Shown piece by piece: positions 1-5,503 of a stretch of 5,743 nt of DNA. How positions within the stretch are numbered: position 1 is the stretch's first letter; each line of letters begins with the position of its first letter. This DNA comes from Parvularculaceae bacterium (GTDB taxonomy: Bacteria > Pseudomonadota > Alphaproteobacteria > Caulobacterales > Parvularculaceae). Both the position numbers and the translations under genes were made by a program. The stretch spans positions 1 through 5,743 of the forward strand of contig JALWRV010000220.1 of assembly GCA_027080545.1 (NCBI GenBank), in the 5' to 3' direction. The notes beneath the pieces are model-generated. The model was not told the DNA's origin, made no database searches, and saw only the letters and a program-made list of their open reading frames with translations.

Positions 1-2
1 TT

Positions 3-197
3 TGGCGGCTCTATGATTTTTTCTGGATGTTGCACATTATGGATTATGATGAGCGCGAAAATTTCAATAATCCGCTCATTCGTATCGCCGCAGCGAGCGG
101 TCTGATCTTTGCTTTGTCCGGTCTGGGATTGGTGATTTTCAGGCTCAGCGCCGGGCGCTATTATCGTCGCAAGCCAAAGAAGAAAGGCTCCACATGA
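3..197 (+). CDS. C-terminal fragment of a PepSY-type membrane protein (5' end outside window)
   Basis: An open frame enters from the left edge and ends at TGA 195-197, leaving 64 residues. The visible part begins WRLYDFFWMLHIMDYDE, continues through an NNPL segment, and then has one hydrophobic helix at about fragment residues 28-50 (LIRIAAASG to LGLVIF). It ends in a strongly basic tail (RYYRRKPKKKG), consistent with a cytoplasmic C-terminus. From memory, the pattern 'LxDFFWxLHxMDY ... FNNPL ... transmembrane helix' is typical of the last segment of PepSY-domain/PepSY-associated membrane proteins. Some of these are linked to iron uptake or electron transfer across the inner membrane. The PepSY domains themselves would lie upstream, so the family call rests on the tail alone. 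The stop codon overlaps the next gene's start (ATGA), which suggests translational coupling. No function beyond membrane protein is certain. Confidence 0.65.
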   Translation, partial: WRLYDFFWMLHIMDYDERENFNNPLIRIAAASGLIFALSGLGLVIFRLSAGRYYRRKPKKKGST

Positions 198-499
198 TTG
201 TTAGAACATGGCATGGGCGCACCCGCCTACAAGATGGCGATGCCTATGAGAAATTTATGATTGAACGGGCGGCCCCAGACTATGGGTCGATACCCGGCCT
301 GAAACAGCTATTTTTTACCCGCAGAGACGAGGGTGAGGTGGCGCATTTTTTATTGGTGACGATCTGGGACAGTATGGATGCGGTTAAGGCCTTTGCAGGC
401 GATGATCCGGCCAAGGCAAAATATTATCCGGAAGATGATCAATATTTGCTGGAAAAAGAAGATTGCTCTTTGAACCATCGCGTTTTTCATCACCAATAA
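194..499 (+). CDS. Antibiotic biosynthesis monooxygenase (ABM)-like dimeric alpha/beta-barrel protein
   Basis: This 101-aa protein has no signal peptide or membrane segment, so it is probably cytoplasmic. It begins MIVRTWHGRT, has a central beta segment HFLLVTIWDS (about residues 51-60), then DAVKAFAGDD and a KYYPEDD segment near residues 76-82. These are the hallmarks I know from small ABM-domain (ferredoxin-like, dimeric alpha/beta barrel) proteins of proteobacteria, and the length is normal for a single-domain member. Most such proteins have no assigned substrate. Relatives include quinol monooxygenases and heme-degrading enzymes, but nothing here decides between those and a non-enzymatic role. 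ATG 194 is chosen because a GAAAGG Shine-Dalgarno at 182-187 lies 6 nt upstream, and because the start overlaps the stop of the preceding membrane protein. The two are very likely co-translated. The following gene is 150 bases away and appears to have its own promoter. Confidence 0.8.
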   Translation: MIVRTWHGRTRLQDGDAYEKFMIERAAPDYGSIPGLKQLFFTRRDEGEVAHFLLVTIWDSMDAVKAFAGDDPAKAKYYPEDDQYLLEKEDCSLNHRVFHHQ

Positions 500-550
500 A
501 GCCTGGGGTAATTTCGTAAAGAGAAGCAAAACCAACAGGTTAAGTGGGGA

Positions 551-582
551 TTTTCACAAAATTGTGCATTGCAAAATGTAAG
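551..582 (+). promoter_or_regulatory. Candidate panB promoter with overlapping operator-like palindrome
   Basis: A -35-like TTCACA at 553-558 (5 of 6 match to TTGACA) is followed after 18 bases by TGTAAG at 577-582 (4 of 6 match to TATAAT). Transcription would start near 588-590, giving a leader of about 60 bases to the panB start. The perfect inverted repeat CACAA-AA-TTGTG (555-566) overlaps the -35 element and the spacer. It is followed by TGCATTGCA (565-573), also dyad-symmetric. This would suit a repressor site. The regulator is unknown and the match is by eye only. Confidence 0.35.
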
Positions 583-593
583 GCGGATCGGTA

Positions 594-615
594 GGCTCAA
601 GGAGGGCTCAAAGAC
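594..615 (+). repeat. 11-nt direct repeat with an orphan Shine-Dalgarno sequence
   Basis: GGCTCAAGGAG (594-604) is followed directly by GGCTCAAAGAC (605-615), with 9 of 11 positions identical. The junction creates a perfect AAGGAGGG (599-606), but no ATG, GTG or TTG lies at usable distance behind it. It is therefore not the ribosome site of any visible gene. It would lie inside the panB leader if the promoter at 553-582 is real. Confidence 0.5.
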
Positions 616-635
616 GGGTCAAAACGCCCCGATAT

Positions 636-643
636 AGAGGAGG
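636..643 (+). promoter_or_regulatory. Strong ribosome binding site of panB (AGAGGAGG)
   Basis: The sequence AGAGGAGG, a near-perfect anti-16S complement, ends 6 bases before TTG 650. It fixes this non-ATG codon as the panB start. The protein aligns with the PanB family from this point, and no in-frame ATG lies nearby. Confidence 0.85.
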
Positions 644-649
644 CCGATC

Positions 650-1483
650 TTGTCCAAAATTACTTCTGCCAAAGCGGTCACCGTGGCAACCATTCGCGCG
701 GCCAAAGGCAAAACCCCCATCGTGGCGCTTACGGCCTATGACTTTCCGCTTGCGCAAATTATGGACCCTCATTGCGACATGATTTTGGTCGGCGATAGTG
801 TGGGGCAGGTGGTTCATGGGCTCGAGAGCACCGTCGGGGTGACCATGGAGATGATGATCCTCCATGGTCAGGCGGTGGTGCGCGGCGCCAACCATGCGCT
901 GGTGGTGGTTGATATGCCTTTCGGTTCTTACGAGAACGGGCCGGAGCAAGCCTTTGCCAATGCCAGCAAAATCCTCAAGCAAACCGGGGCCCCGGCGGTC
1001 AAGCTGGAAAGCGGTGCCCATATTGCTGAAACCATTCGCTATCTGGTGGATCGGGGCATTCCCGTGGTGGGCCATGTGGGGCTGCGACCACAGGCGGTTC
1101 ATGCCATGGGCACCCTGAAGGCCAAAGGGCGCAGCCGTGCGGAATGGGATCTGGTATTGGCCGAGGCCAAAGCAACAGAAGAAGCTGGGGCTTTTGCGAT
1201 TGTGATTGAGGGGGTCGATGAAGCGCTGGCCGATGAAATCACCCGCTCCGTGGAGGTGCCGACCATCGGTATTGGGGCCTCTTCCCATTGCGATGGGCAG
1301 ATTTTGGTGACCCAGGACATGCTTGGCCTGTTCGAGTGGACACCAAAATTTGTCAAACGCTACGGACAGCTACGTGAAACCATTGATCTGGCGGTGCAGC
1401 ACTATGCCCAAGAGGTGCGCACACGGCGCTTCCCGGGGCAGGCTGAGGTCTATAATCTCGGTCAGGCGGGGCAAAAATCCTGA
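650..1483 (+). CDS. panB: 3-methyl-2-oxobutanoate hydroxymethyltransferase (ketopantoate hydroxymethyltransferase)
   Basis: PanB transfers a hydroxymethyl group from 5,10-methylene-tetrahydrofolate to 2-oxoisovalerate, giving ketopantoate. This is the first committed step towards pantothenate and coenzyme A, in the cytoplasm, and it needs Mg2+. The 277-aa protein shows the whole family pattern: TAYD at 28-31, ILVGDSVG at 45-52, VDMPFGSY at 87-94, VKLE at 117-120, GHVGLRPQ at 141-148, a late VIEGV at 185-189, and PTIGIGAS...CDGQILV at 204-220. Compared with E. coli PanB from memory, the metal ligands D49 and D88, substrate-contact residues K118 and E120, and catalytic E187 are all in place, so it should be active. 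Length is slightly above the usual ~265, with extra residues at the C-terminus. The start is TTG with a strong SD 6 nt upstream. panC and panE are not in the window. The next gene follows after 119 bases in the same direction. Confidence 0.97.
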   Translation: MSKITSAKAVTVATIRAAKGKTPIVALTAYDFPLAQIMDPHCDMILVGDSVGQVVHGLESTVGVTMEMMILHGQAVVRGANHALVVVDMPFGSYENGPEQAFANASKILKQTGAPAVKLESGAHIAETIRYLVDRGIPVVGHVGLRPQAVHAMGTLKAKGRSRAEWDLVLAEAKATEEAGAFAIVIEGVDEALADEITRSVEVPTIGIGASSHCDGQILVTQDMLGLFEWTPKFVKRYGQLRETIDLAVQHYAQEVRTRRFPGQAEVYNLGQAGQKS

Positions 1484-1494
1484 CTTGAATTTAA

Positions 1495-1550
1495 CGGTCT
1501 AATCGTCCTTTGGGACGGGTCCGCGCGATTGCGCCGCCCGCAAAAGACCG
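1495..1550 (+). other. Possible structured intergenic RNA (three-arm fold) after panB
   Basis: The panB to TPR-gene gap contains nested inverted repeats. The outer stem is CGGTCT (1495-1500) with AGACCG (1545-1550). Inside are hairpin CGTCC-TTTG-GGACG (1504-1517) and hairpin GCGC-GATT-GCGC (1523-1534), the latter extended by GG 1518-1519 with CC 1537-1538. There is no T-run after the structure, so it is not a standard Rho-independent terminator. The hairpin at 1504-1517 competes with an alternative pairing CGGG (1516-1519)/CCCG (1537-1540). Its role is unknown, and it was found by eye without an energy calculation. Confidence 0.35.
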
Positions 1551-1602
1551 CTACAAGTCCTGCGATTGATTGGCAAAAAGCGGGAAAACAAGGGCCTAAC
1601 CC

Positions 1603-2409
1603 ATGGTAGTGAATGATGGTGATGCGGCGCTCCGGGAGTTGGAGCGCGACGTTGAAGAAGAAGAACAGCTTGAGGCCATGCGCAAAAGGCTGCCTTGGCT
1701 GATTGGCGGGGCTGTCGCTTTGGTGCTTGGGGTCGGGATCATGCAATTCTGGCAAGCGCGCCAACAAAGCGTTGCCGCCAAAGGTGCCGATATTTTCCAA
1801 GCGGCTGAACAAACCGCCATGCAGAGCCCCTTGCAAGGACAAGCCTCATTCGATGAAATTGCTGCTTTCGGTCCCAAAGGCTATGCGGCCTTGGCAGCCT
1901 TGCGGGTGGCAATGACTGACGCTCAATTGGGCAAGCGGGAAGAGGCGATCGCTGGCTATTTAGAGGCGGCTTCGATTGATGGGCTGCCCTCGCGTTTTTC
2001 CGATTATAGCCGTCTCAAAGCCGCGCAATTGGCGCTGGATGATGGCCGTGAGCGGGTCGCCCAAATTCTCGACGGGCTGGAACTGAAACAGAACGCATTG
2101 GGGGCCATGGCGCGTGAAATTATGGGGCTGGCAGCCATTGATGCGGGCGATTATGGCACCGCCCAAAATCTGTTTATGGCCTTGCAAAATGATCCCTTTG
2201 CCACGGATGGGGTGCGCCAAAGGGCAAAAGAATTTGCTGCATTAGCGGCGCTGGGCGGCGAAGGCGTGACGCTGGAATTGGACCAAACCGGTGATGAGGG
2301 GATGTTGCTGGATATATTTGAGCAAGCCCCCGATGGGCCTGCGTCGGCGCCAAATGGTGCCGAGGGAGAAGAAAATAGCCAAAATCAGACGGTTGAGGGT
2401 GACAATTAA
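1603..2409 (+). CDS. YfgM-like single-pass membrane protein with periplasmic tetratricopeptide-like domain
   Basis: The 268-aa protein has an acidic cytoplasmic N-terminus (EEEEQ at 18-22), then RKR and one transmembrane helix at about 31-49 (PWLIGGAVALVLGVGIMQF). The rest should be periplasmic: an alanine-rich helical region, about 53-235, of TPR type (AAEQTA, AALRVAMTDAQLGKREEAIAGYLEAA, REIMGLAAIDAGDYGTAQNLF). An acidic, low-complexity tail follows at about 240-268. This architecture is that of the YfgM/TPR_21 family. In E. coli, YfgM is an inner-membrane partner of SecYEG and the chaperone PpiD. The position directly upstream of bamB and der matches E. coli yfgM-bamB-der, which strengthens the call more than sequence similarity does. 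Start ATG 1603 is the first possible one, since an in-frame TAA lies at 1597-1599. AAGGG (1590-1594) is 8 nt upstream. The stop codon lies inside a tandem repeat (2392-2434). Confidence 0.85.
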   Translation: MVVNDGDAALRELERDVEEEEQLEAMRKRLPWLIGGAVALVLGVGIMQFWQARQQSVAAKGADIFQAAEQTAMQSPLQGQASFDEIAAFGPKGYAALAALRVAMTDAQLGKREEAIAGYLEAASIDGLPSRFSDYSRLKAAQLALDDGRERVAQILDGLELKQNALGAMAREIMGLAAIDAGDYGTAQNLFMALQNDPFATDGVRQRAKEFAALAALGGEGVTLELDQTGDEGMLLDIFEQAPDGPASAPNGAEGEENSQNQTVEGDN

Positions 2410-2434
2410 CCCTGTTGAGGGGACGATTAAGCCT
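2392..2434 (+). repeat. Imperfect tandem duplication spanning the stop codon of the YfgM-like gene
   Basis: Copy 1 (2392-2413, 22 nt) and copy 2 (2414-2434, 21 nt) both begin GTTGAGGG and contain GAC-A/G-ATTAA followed by C/G-CCT. They differ by one missing T and two substitutions, so 19 of 22 positions agree. Copy 1 holds the stop codon TAA (2407-2409); copy 2 is wholly non-coding. Each copy carries a TTGAGG hexamer, the second of which could serve as the -35 of the bamB promoter. Confidence 0.8.
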
Positions 2435-2441
2435 GTATAGT
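2415..2441 (+). promoter_or_regulatory. Candidate promoter for bamB-der
   Basis: TATAGT at 2436-2441 matches the -10 consensus at 5 of 6 positions. TTGAGG at 2415-2420 matches the -35 at 4 of 6, but the spacer is only 15 bases, shorter than ideal. Transcription would start near 2448, giving a leader of roughly 110 bases that contains the hairpin at 2470-2507. The -35 lies inside copy 2 of the tandem repeat. Confidence 0.4.
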
Positions 2442-2469
2442 GCGCCTTGAGAGGGCTTGTGTCCCGGGT

Positions 2470-2507
2470 GCGGTCAACAAAAACAGGGGGAAAAGTCCCC
2501 GGACCGC
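2470..2507 (+). other. Composite hairpin in the bamB leader
   Basis: The outer stem GCGGTC (2470-2475) pairs with GACCGC (2502-2507). Inside it, hairpin GGGGA-AAAG-TCCCC (2487-2500) is separated from the outer stem by an A-rich 11-nt bulge on one side and a single base on the other. No T-tract follows, so it is unlikely to be a terminator. It lies about 50 bases upstream of the bamB start and could affect mRNA stability or translation. Confidence 0.4.
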
Positions 2508-2541
2508 TAAGGGCACAGTTTAGAACAACAAACCAACAGAT

Positions 2542-2546
2542 AAGGG
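2542..2546 (+). promoter_or_regulatory. Ribosome binding site deciding the bamB start (AAGGG)
   Basis: AAGGG directly abuts ATG 2547, which leaves no spacer, so that ATG is unlikely to be used. It is 9 nt from the in-frame GTG 2556 and 12 nt from ATG 2559, both usable. This favours a start at 2556 or 2559, four codons or fewer inside the longest frame. Confidence 0.5.
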
Positions 2547-2558
2547 ATGCGTATTGTG

Positions 2559-3977
2559 ATGGGTGTGAAGACAAAAAGACTTACAGGCATGGCGGTGTTT
2601 GGCATGGCGGCGCTGCTTTTGGCGGGTTGTTCTTCAATACCCAATCCTATGAAACGGTTTGGTGGCAAAGGCGAAGAAAAGGCGATTGATAAATCCGCAG
2701 AGGAGCAGGCCAAACGTATTCCTGTTCTTTCCGCCGAAGAGAGCCTCACCCCTGATCCGCGCTTTATTAATCAACAAGTGCAATTACCGCCCCCCTATCA
2801 AAATGCCTCTTGGGCCGAGCCGTTTGGCGAAGCTGATCACACCATGCACCATTTAGCGGCCAGCCAAGATCTATCTCGGGCTTGGAGTACGGATGTGGGC
2901 ACCGGATCGCCCAAACGCTCACCTTTGATTGCGCCCCCCATCATTGTTGATGGCCGGGTTTTTACGATTGACAATGAAGCGAAAATTACCGCGCTTGATG
3001 CCAGCAATGGCAAAAAAGTCTGGCGTACAAAATTAACACCGGACGTGCGCGAAAAGCGCTCTATCTGGAGAAGCTATACACCCAATGTCAAAGCCCGCGA
3101 ATTGGGTTTCGGGGGCGGTATTGCCTATGATAATGGACGTATTTTTGTGGCGTCAGGATTTGGTTTTGTTGCTGCCATCGACCCCGATACGGGTGAAAAA
3201 CTATGGCAGGTCGAGACTCCGGCCCCGGTGCGGGCCGCCCCGACGGCGTTTAAAGGCAAATTGTTCATTGTCACCAACACCAATGAATTTGTGGCTTATA
3301 ATCAAGAAGACGGCTCCGAAGCGTGGAACTACCAGTCTTTTGAAGAAGCGGCGCGTTTCCTCACCCCAACCAGCCCAGCGGCCAATGATGAGGTGGTGGT
3401 GGTGCCCTTTTCTTCCGGTCAGGTGAGCGCGTTGAAAATTGATAGCGGGCGGGAACTATGGTCTGAAAATCTCGGGCGTTCTTCACGTCGCAACGCCTTG
3501 TCCAACCTCAGCGATATTGCCGGATCACCGGTCATTGATCGTGGTGTCGTGTTTGCGGCCAGTCATGCGGGTGAGATGGTGGCGATTGATTTGCGTTCCG
3601 GTGAAAAAATATGGGATGCCCCAGTCGGCACTTTGCAAACCCCTTGGGTGGCGGGCAATTATATCTTTGTCCTGACCATCGAGAACCAACTGGTTTGTCT
3701 CAATCGTGAAGATGGGGCGGTGGTTTGGCTGAAACAATTACCCCGCTACAAAAACGAGAAAAAGCGCAAAAAACGGCTTAGCTGGTCTGGCCCCGTAGTC
3801 GCGGGCGGGCAAATTTTGCTGGTCTCGACCCGGGGAACTTTGCTCGCCGCTAGCCCGCAAAATGGGGATATTCTGTCCACCCGCAAAGTAGGCAAGGGGG
3901 CTATGACTATTCCCGTGGTCGCGGACGGTACGGTTTTCGTGCTTGATTCCAAAGGCAAGCTATACGCCTTTCGCTAG
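2559..3977 (+). CDS. bamB: Outer-membrane beta-barrel assembly lipoprotein BamB (PQQ-type beta-propeller)
   Basis: BamB is a periplasmic lipoprotein of the BAM complex. It binds BamA and helps fold outer-membrane proteins. From ATG 2559 the protein has 472 residues: a signal peptide with lipobox LAGC, lipidated Cys at 24, then a flexible linker to about 75. The eight-bladed propeller follows. Its repeat signature A-x-D-x-x-x-G-x-x-x-W ends at residues 155, 216, 256, 301, 352 and 390. A degenerate copy lies at 430-440 and a closing strand LYAFR at the C-terminus. A basic loop, KNEKKRKKR at about 398-406, lies between blades 6 and 7; I recall a similar loop in alphaproteobacterial members. Longer than E. 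coli BamB (392 aa), mainly in the linker and loops. PQQ dehydrogenases share the fold, but the lipobox and the place between the YfgM-like gene and der point to BamB. ATG 2547 (476 aa) is the alternative start, disfavoured because its SD would abut it. Confidence 0.93.
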   Translation: MGVKTKRLTGMAVFGMAALLLAGCSSIPNPMKRFGGKGEEKAIDKSAEEQAKRIPVLSAEESLTPDPRFINQQVQLPPPYQNASWAEPFGEADHTMHHLAASQDLSRAWSTDVGTGSPKRSPLIAPPIIVDGRVFTIDNEAKITALDASNGKKVWRTKLTPDVREKRSIWRSYTPNVKARELGFGGGIAYDNGRIFVASGFGFVAAIDPDTGEKLWQVETPAPVRAAPTAFKGKLFIVTNTNEFVAYNQEDGSEAWNYQSFEEAARFLTPTSPAANDEVVVVPFSSGQVSALKIDSGRELWSENLGRSSRRNALSNLSDIAGSPVIDRGVVFAASHAGEMVAIDLRSGEKIWDAPVGTLQTPWVAGNYIFVLTIENQLVCLNREDGAVVWLKQLPRYKNEKKRKKRLSWSGPVVAGGQILLVSTRGTLLAASPQNGDILSTRKVGKGAMTIPVVADGTVFVLDSKGKLYAFR

Positions 3978-4031
3978 TTGGCGCTTGGACGGGTCCCTCT
4001 CAACAAGCTCATATCAATAGGCCCCTATCAA

Positions 4032-4080
4032 CGCGCCCCCCATAGTAGCGGCGCCCCCATGGTAACGCGCCCATTGACGG
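4032..4080 (+). repeat. Degenerate GC-rich repeat with 17-nt period before der
   Basis: Three units follow each other at 4032-4048, 4049-4065 and 4066-4080. Each starts CG and contains a GCGCCC(C)-CAT core. Units 1 and 2 agree at 12 of 17 positions; unit 3 shares the first 7 bases with unit 1 and then decays. A weaker unit may precede at 4015-4031. GGCGC (4050-4054) can pair with GCGCC (4067-4071). The bamB-der gap (3978-4108) shows no T-run terminator. Confidence 0.45.
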
Positions 4081-4108
4081 GCGGTCATTAAATAGGCATC
4101 TAACGCCC

Positions 4109-5494
4109 ATGCCTTTCACTGTAGCCATCATTGGCCGACCGAATGTCGGCAAATCCACTCTTTTTAACCGTCTCATCGGTAAAAGACTGGCGATTGTCGA
4201 CGATCAACCCGGGGTTACCCGCGATCGCCGCGAGGGGGATGCGCGTCTTGGTGATATGAAATTCCGCATCATCGACACGGCGGGGCTGGAACAGGCCCCA
4301 GATGATGCGTTGGAAACCCGTATGCGCTTACAAACCGAACGCGCCATTGAGGAGGCGGATTTATCGCTGTTCCTCATAGATGCCCGCGCCGGGGTTACCC
4401 AAGATGATCATATCTTTGGGGCGATGTTGCGGGCCAGCGGCAAGCCAGTGGTGCTGCTCGCCAACAAGATGGAAGGCATGCATGGCTCTGAAGGTTTATG
4501 GGATGCCTATCGTTTAGGGCTCGGGGATCCGATACCCGTTTCTGGCGAGCATGGGGAAGGCATGTCCGATCTCTATCAGGCGATGATGCCCATCTATGAT
4601 AATTATGTGGACGAAGAGGCCGATAGTGACGGGCTTGAATGGGATGATCCGTTAAAGCCCTTGCGCATTGCCGTTGTCGGGCGCCCCAATGCGGGCAAAT
4701 CGACCCTCATCAATCAGTTTCTTGGCGAAGACCGTTTGCTAACGGGACCAGAAGCAGGGATCACCCGCGATGCCATTGGCGTTGAATGGAAATGGCACGA
4801 CAAAAAACGCGCCCGCGATTGGCCGATAAAACTGTTCGACACGGCAGGCATGCGCAAACGCGCCAAGGTGCAAAAAAAGCTGGAAAAACTATCCGTCTCG
4901 GACACGGTGCGCGCGATAAGGTTTGCGGAAGTGGTGGTGTTGATGATCGATGCCCAAACCCCCATGGAAAAACAGGATTTGCAAATCGCCGATCTTGCTT
5001 TGCGTGAGGGGCGCGCTTTGGTGATCGTCGCCAATAAATGGGATTTGCTGGGCGATCAGGACTTAAATTATAAAGAACTGCGTGAAAAAATTGATCGCCT
5101 ATTGCCTCAGGCCCCGCAGATCCCGGTGCTGGCTGTTTCGGCTTTAACCGGGCGGGGCTTGGAAAAAATTATGCAGGCGGTCACAGATGTCTATATGGAT
5201 TGGAACGCCCGGGTGCAAACGGCGGACCTCAATCAATGGCTGAAAATGGCCCAAGAAAAACACCCGCCACCAGCGGTTGGGGGGCGTCGCATCCGCATTA
5301 AATATATTGCCCAAACGAAAACACGGCCCCCCACCTTTGTGGCAAATTGTCAGCGTTCGGATGAATTGCCCGCCTCCTATCGCCGCTACCTTATCAATGG
5401 GTTGCGCGAAGCCTTTAATATTCCGGCGGTGCCCATTCGCTTGCAATTAAAAAAGCAGGAAAACCCTTACGCCAAAGATAAAAGTCGCAACTAA
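4109..5494 (+). CDS. der: Ribosome biogenesis GTPase Der (EngA), tandem GTPase domains
   Basis: Der is an essential GTPase for maturation of the 50S ribosomal subunit. The 461 residues hold two G domains and a C-terminal KH-like domain. G domain 1 has GRPNVGKST (9-17), PGVTRDR (34-40), DTAG (56-59), NKME (119-122) and SGEHGEG (145-151). After an acidic linker (168-180), G domain 2 has GRPNAGKST (191-199), AGITRD (216-221), DTAGMRKR (244-251), NKWD (309-312) and SAL (344-346). The KH-like part is about 360-455, ending in a basic tail. Length is normal for the family. The first-domain G4 has Glu where the general consensus is Asp (NKxD), and G5 reads SGE where I expect SAE; domain 2 is canonical. 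There is no clear SD before ATG 4109 (only AGG at 4094-4096), so translation may depend on a very short leader. The stop is 9 bases from the end of the convergent lipB. Confidence 0.97.
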   Translation: MPFTVAIIGRPNVGKSTLFNRLIGKRLAIVDDQPGVTRDRREGDARLGDMKFRIIDTAGLEQAPDDALETRMRLQTERAIEEADLSLFLIDARAGVTQDDHIFGAMLRASGKPVVLLANKMEGMHGSEGLWDAYRLGLGDPIPVSGEHGEGMSDLYQAMMPIYDNYVDEEADSDGLEWDDPLKPLRIAVVGRPNAGKSTLINQFLGEDRLLTGPEAGITRDAIGVEWKWHDKKRARDWPIKLFDTAGMRKRAKVQKKLEKLSVSDTVRAIRFAEVVVLMIDAQTPMEKQDLQIADLALREGRALVIVANKWDLLGDQDLNYKELREKIDRLLPQAPQIPVLAVSALTGRGLEKIMQAVTDVYMDWNARVQTADLNQWLKMAQEKHPPPAVGGRRIRIKYIAQTKTRPPTFVANCQRSDELPASYRRYLINGLREAFNIPAVPIRLQLKKQENPYAKDKSRN

Positions 5495-5503
5495 GCCGAC
5501 GGC

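Noticed and set aside
633..638. TATAGA as the -10 box for panB.
   Set aside because: It overlaps the panB ribosome binding site, which would leave no leader containing it, and there is no -35 at 16-18 bases.
608..1288. A long open frame of 226 codons on the minus strand opposite panB.
   Set aside because: It is rich in His, Gly and Arg without any recognisable motif, and it lies antisense to a fully conserved panB, so it is a shadow frame.
1504..1517. Hairpin CGTCC-TTTG-GGACG as a Rho-independent terminator of panB.
   Set aside because: No run of T follows the stem, so it does not meet the usual criteria.
2487..2500. GGGGA-AAAG-TCCCC as a terminator of the YfgM-like gene.
   Set aside because: The stem is followed by GGACCGCTAAGG rather than a T-tract.
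2242..2574. Minus-strand frame with repeated TGLIV segments.
   Set aside because: The repeats reflect the DNA tandem duplication at 2392-2434; the frame runs antisense to the end of the YfgM-like gene and into the bamB leader and has no recognisable domain.
4032..4080. GC-rich repeat as a CRISPR array.
   Set aside because: Units are only 17 nt, directly abutting, degenerate and without spacers.
4714..5034. Minus-strand frame of 106 codons inside der.
   Set aside because: It is antisense to the conserved second GTPase domain and its composition is that of a shadow frame.
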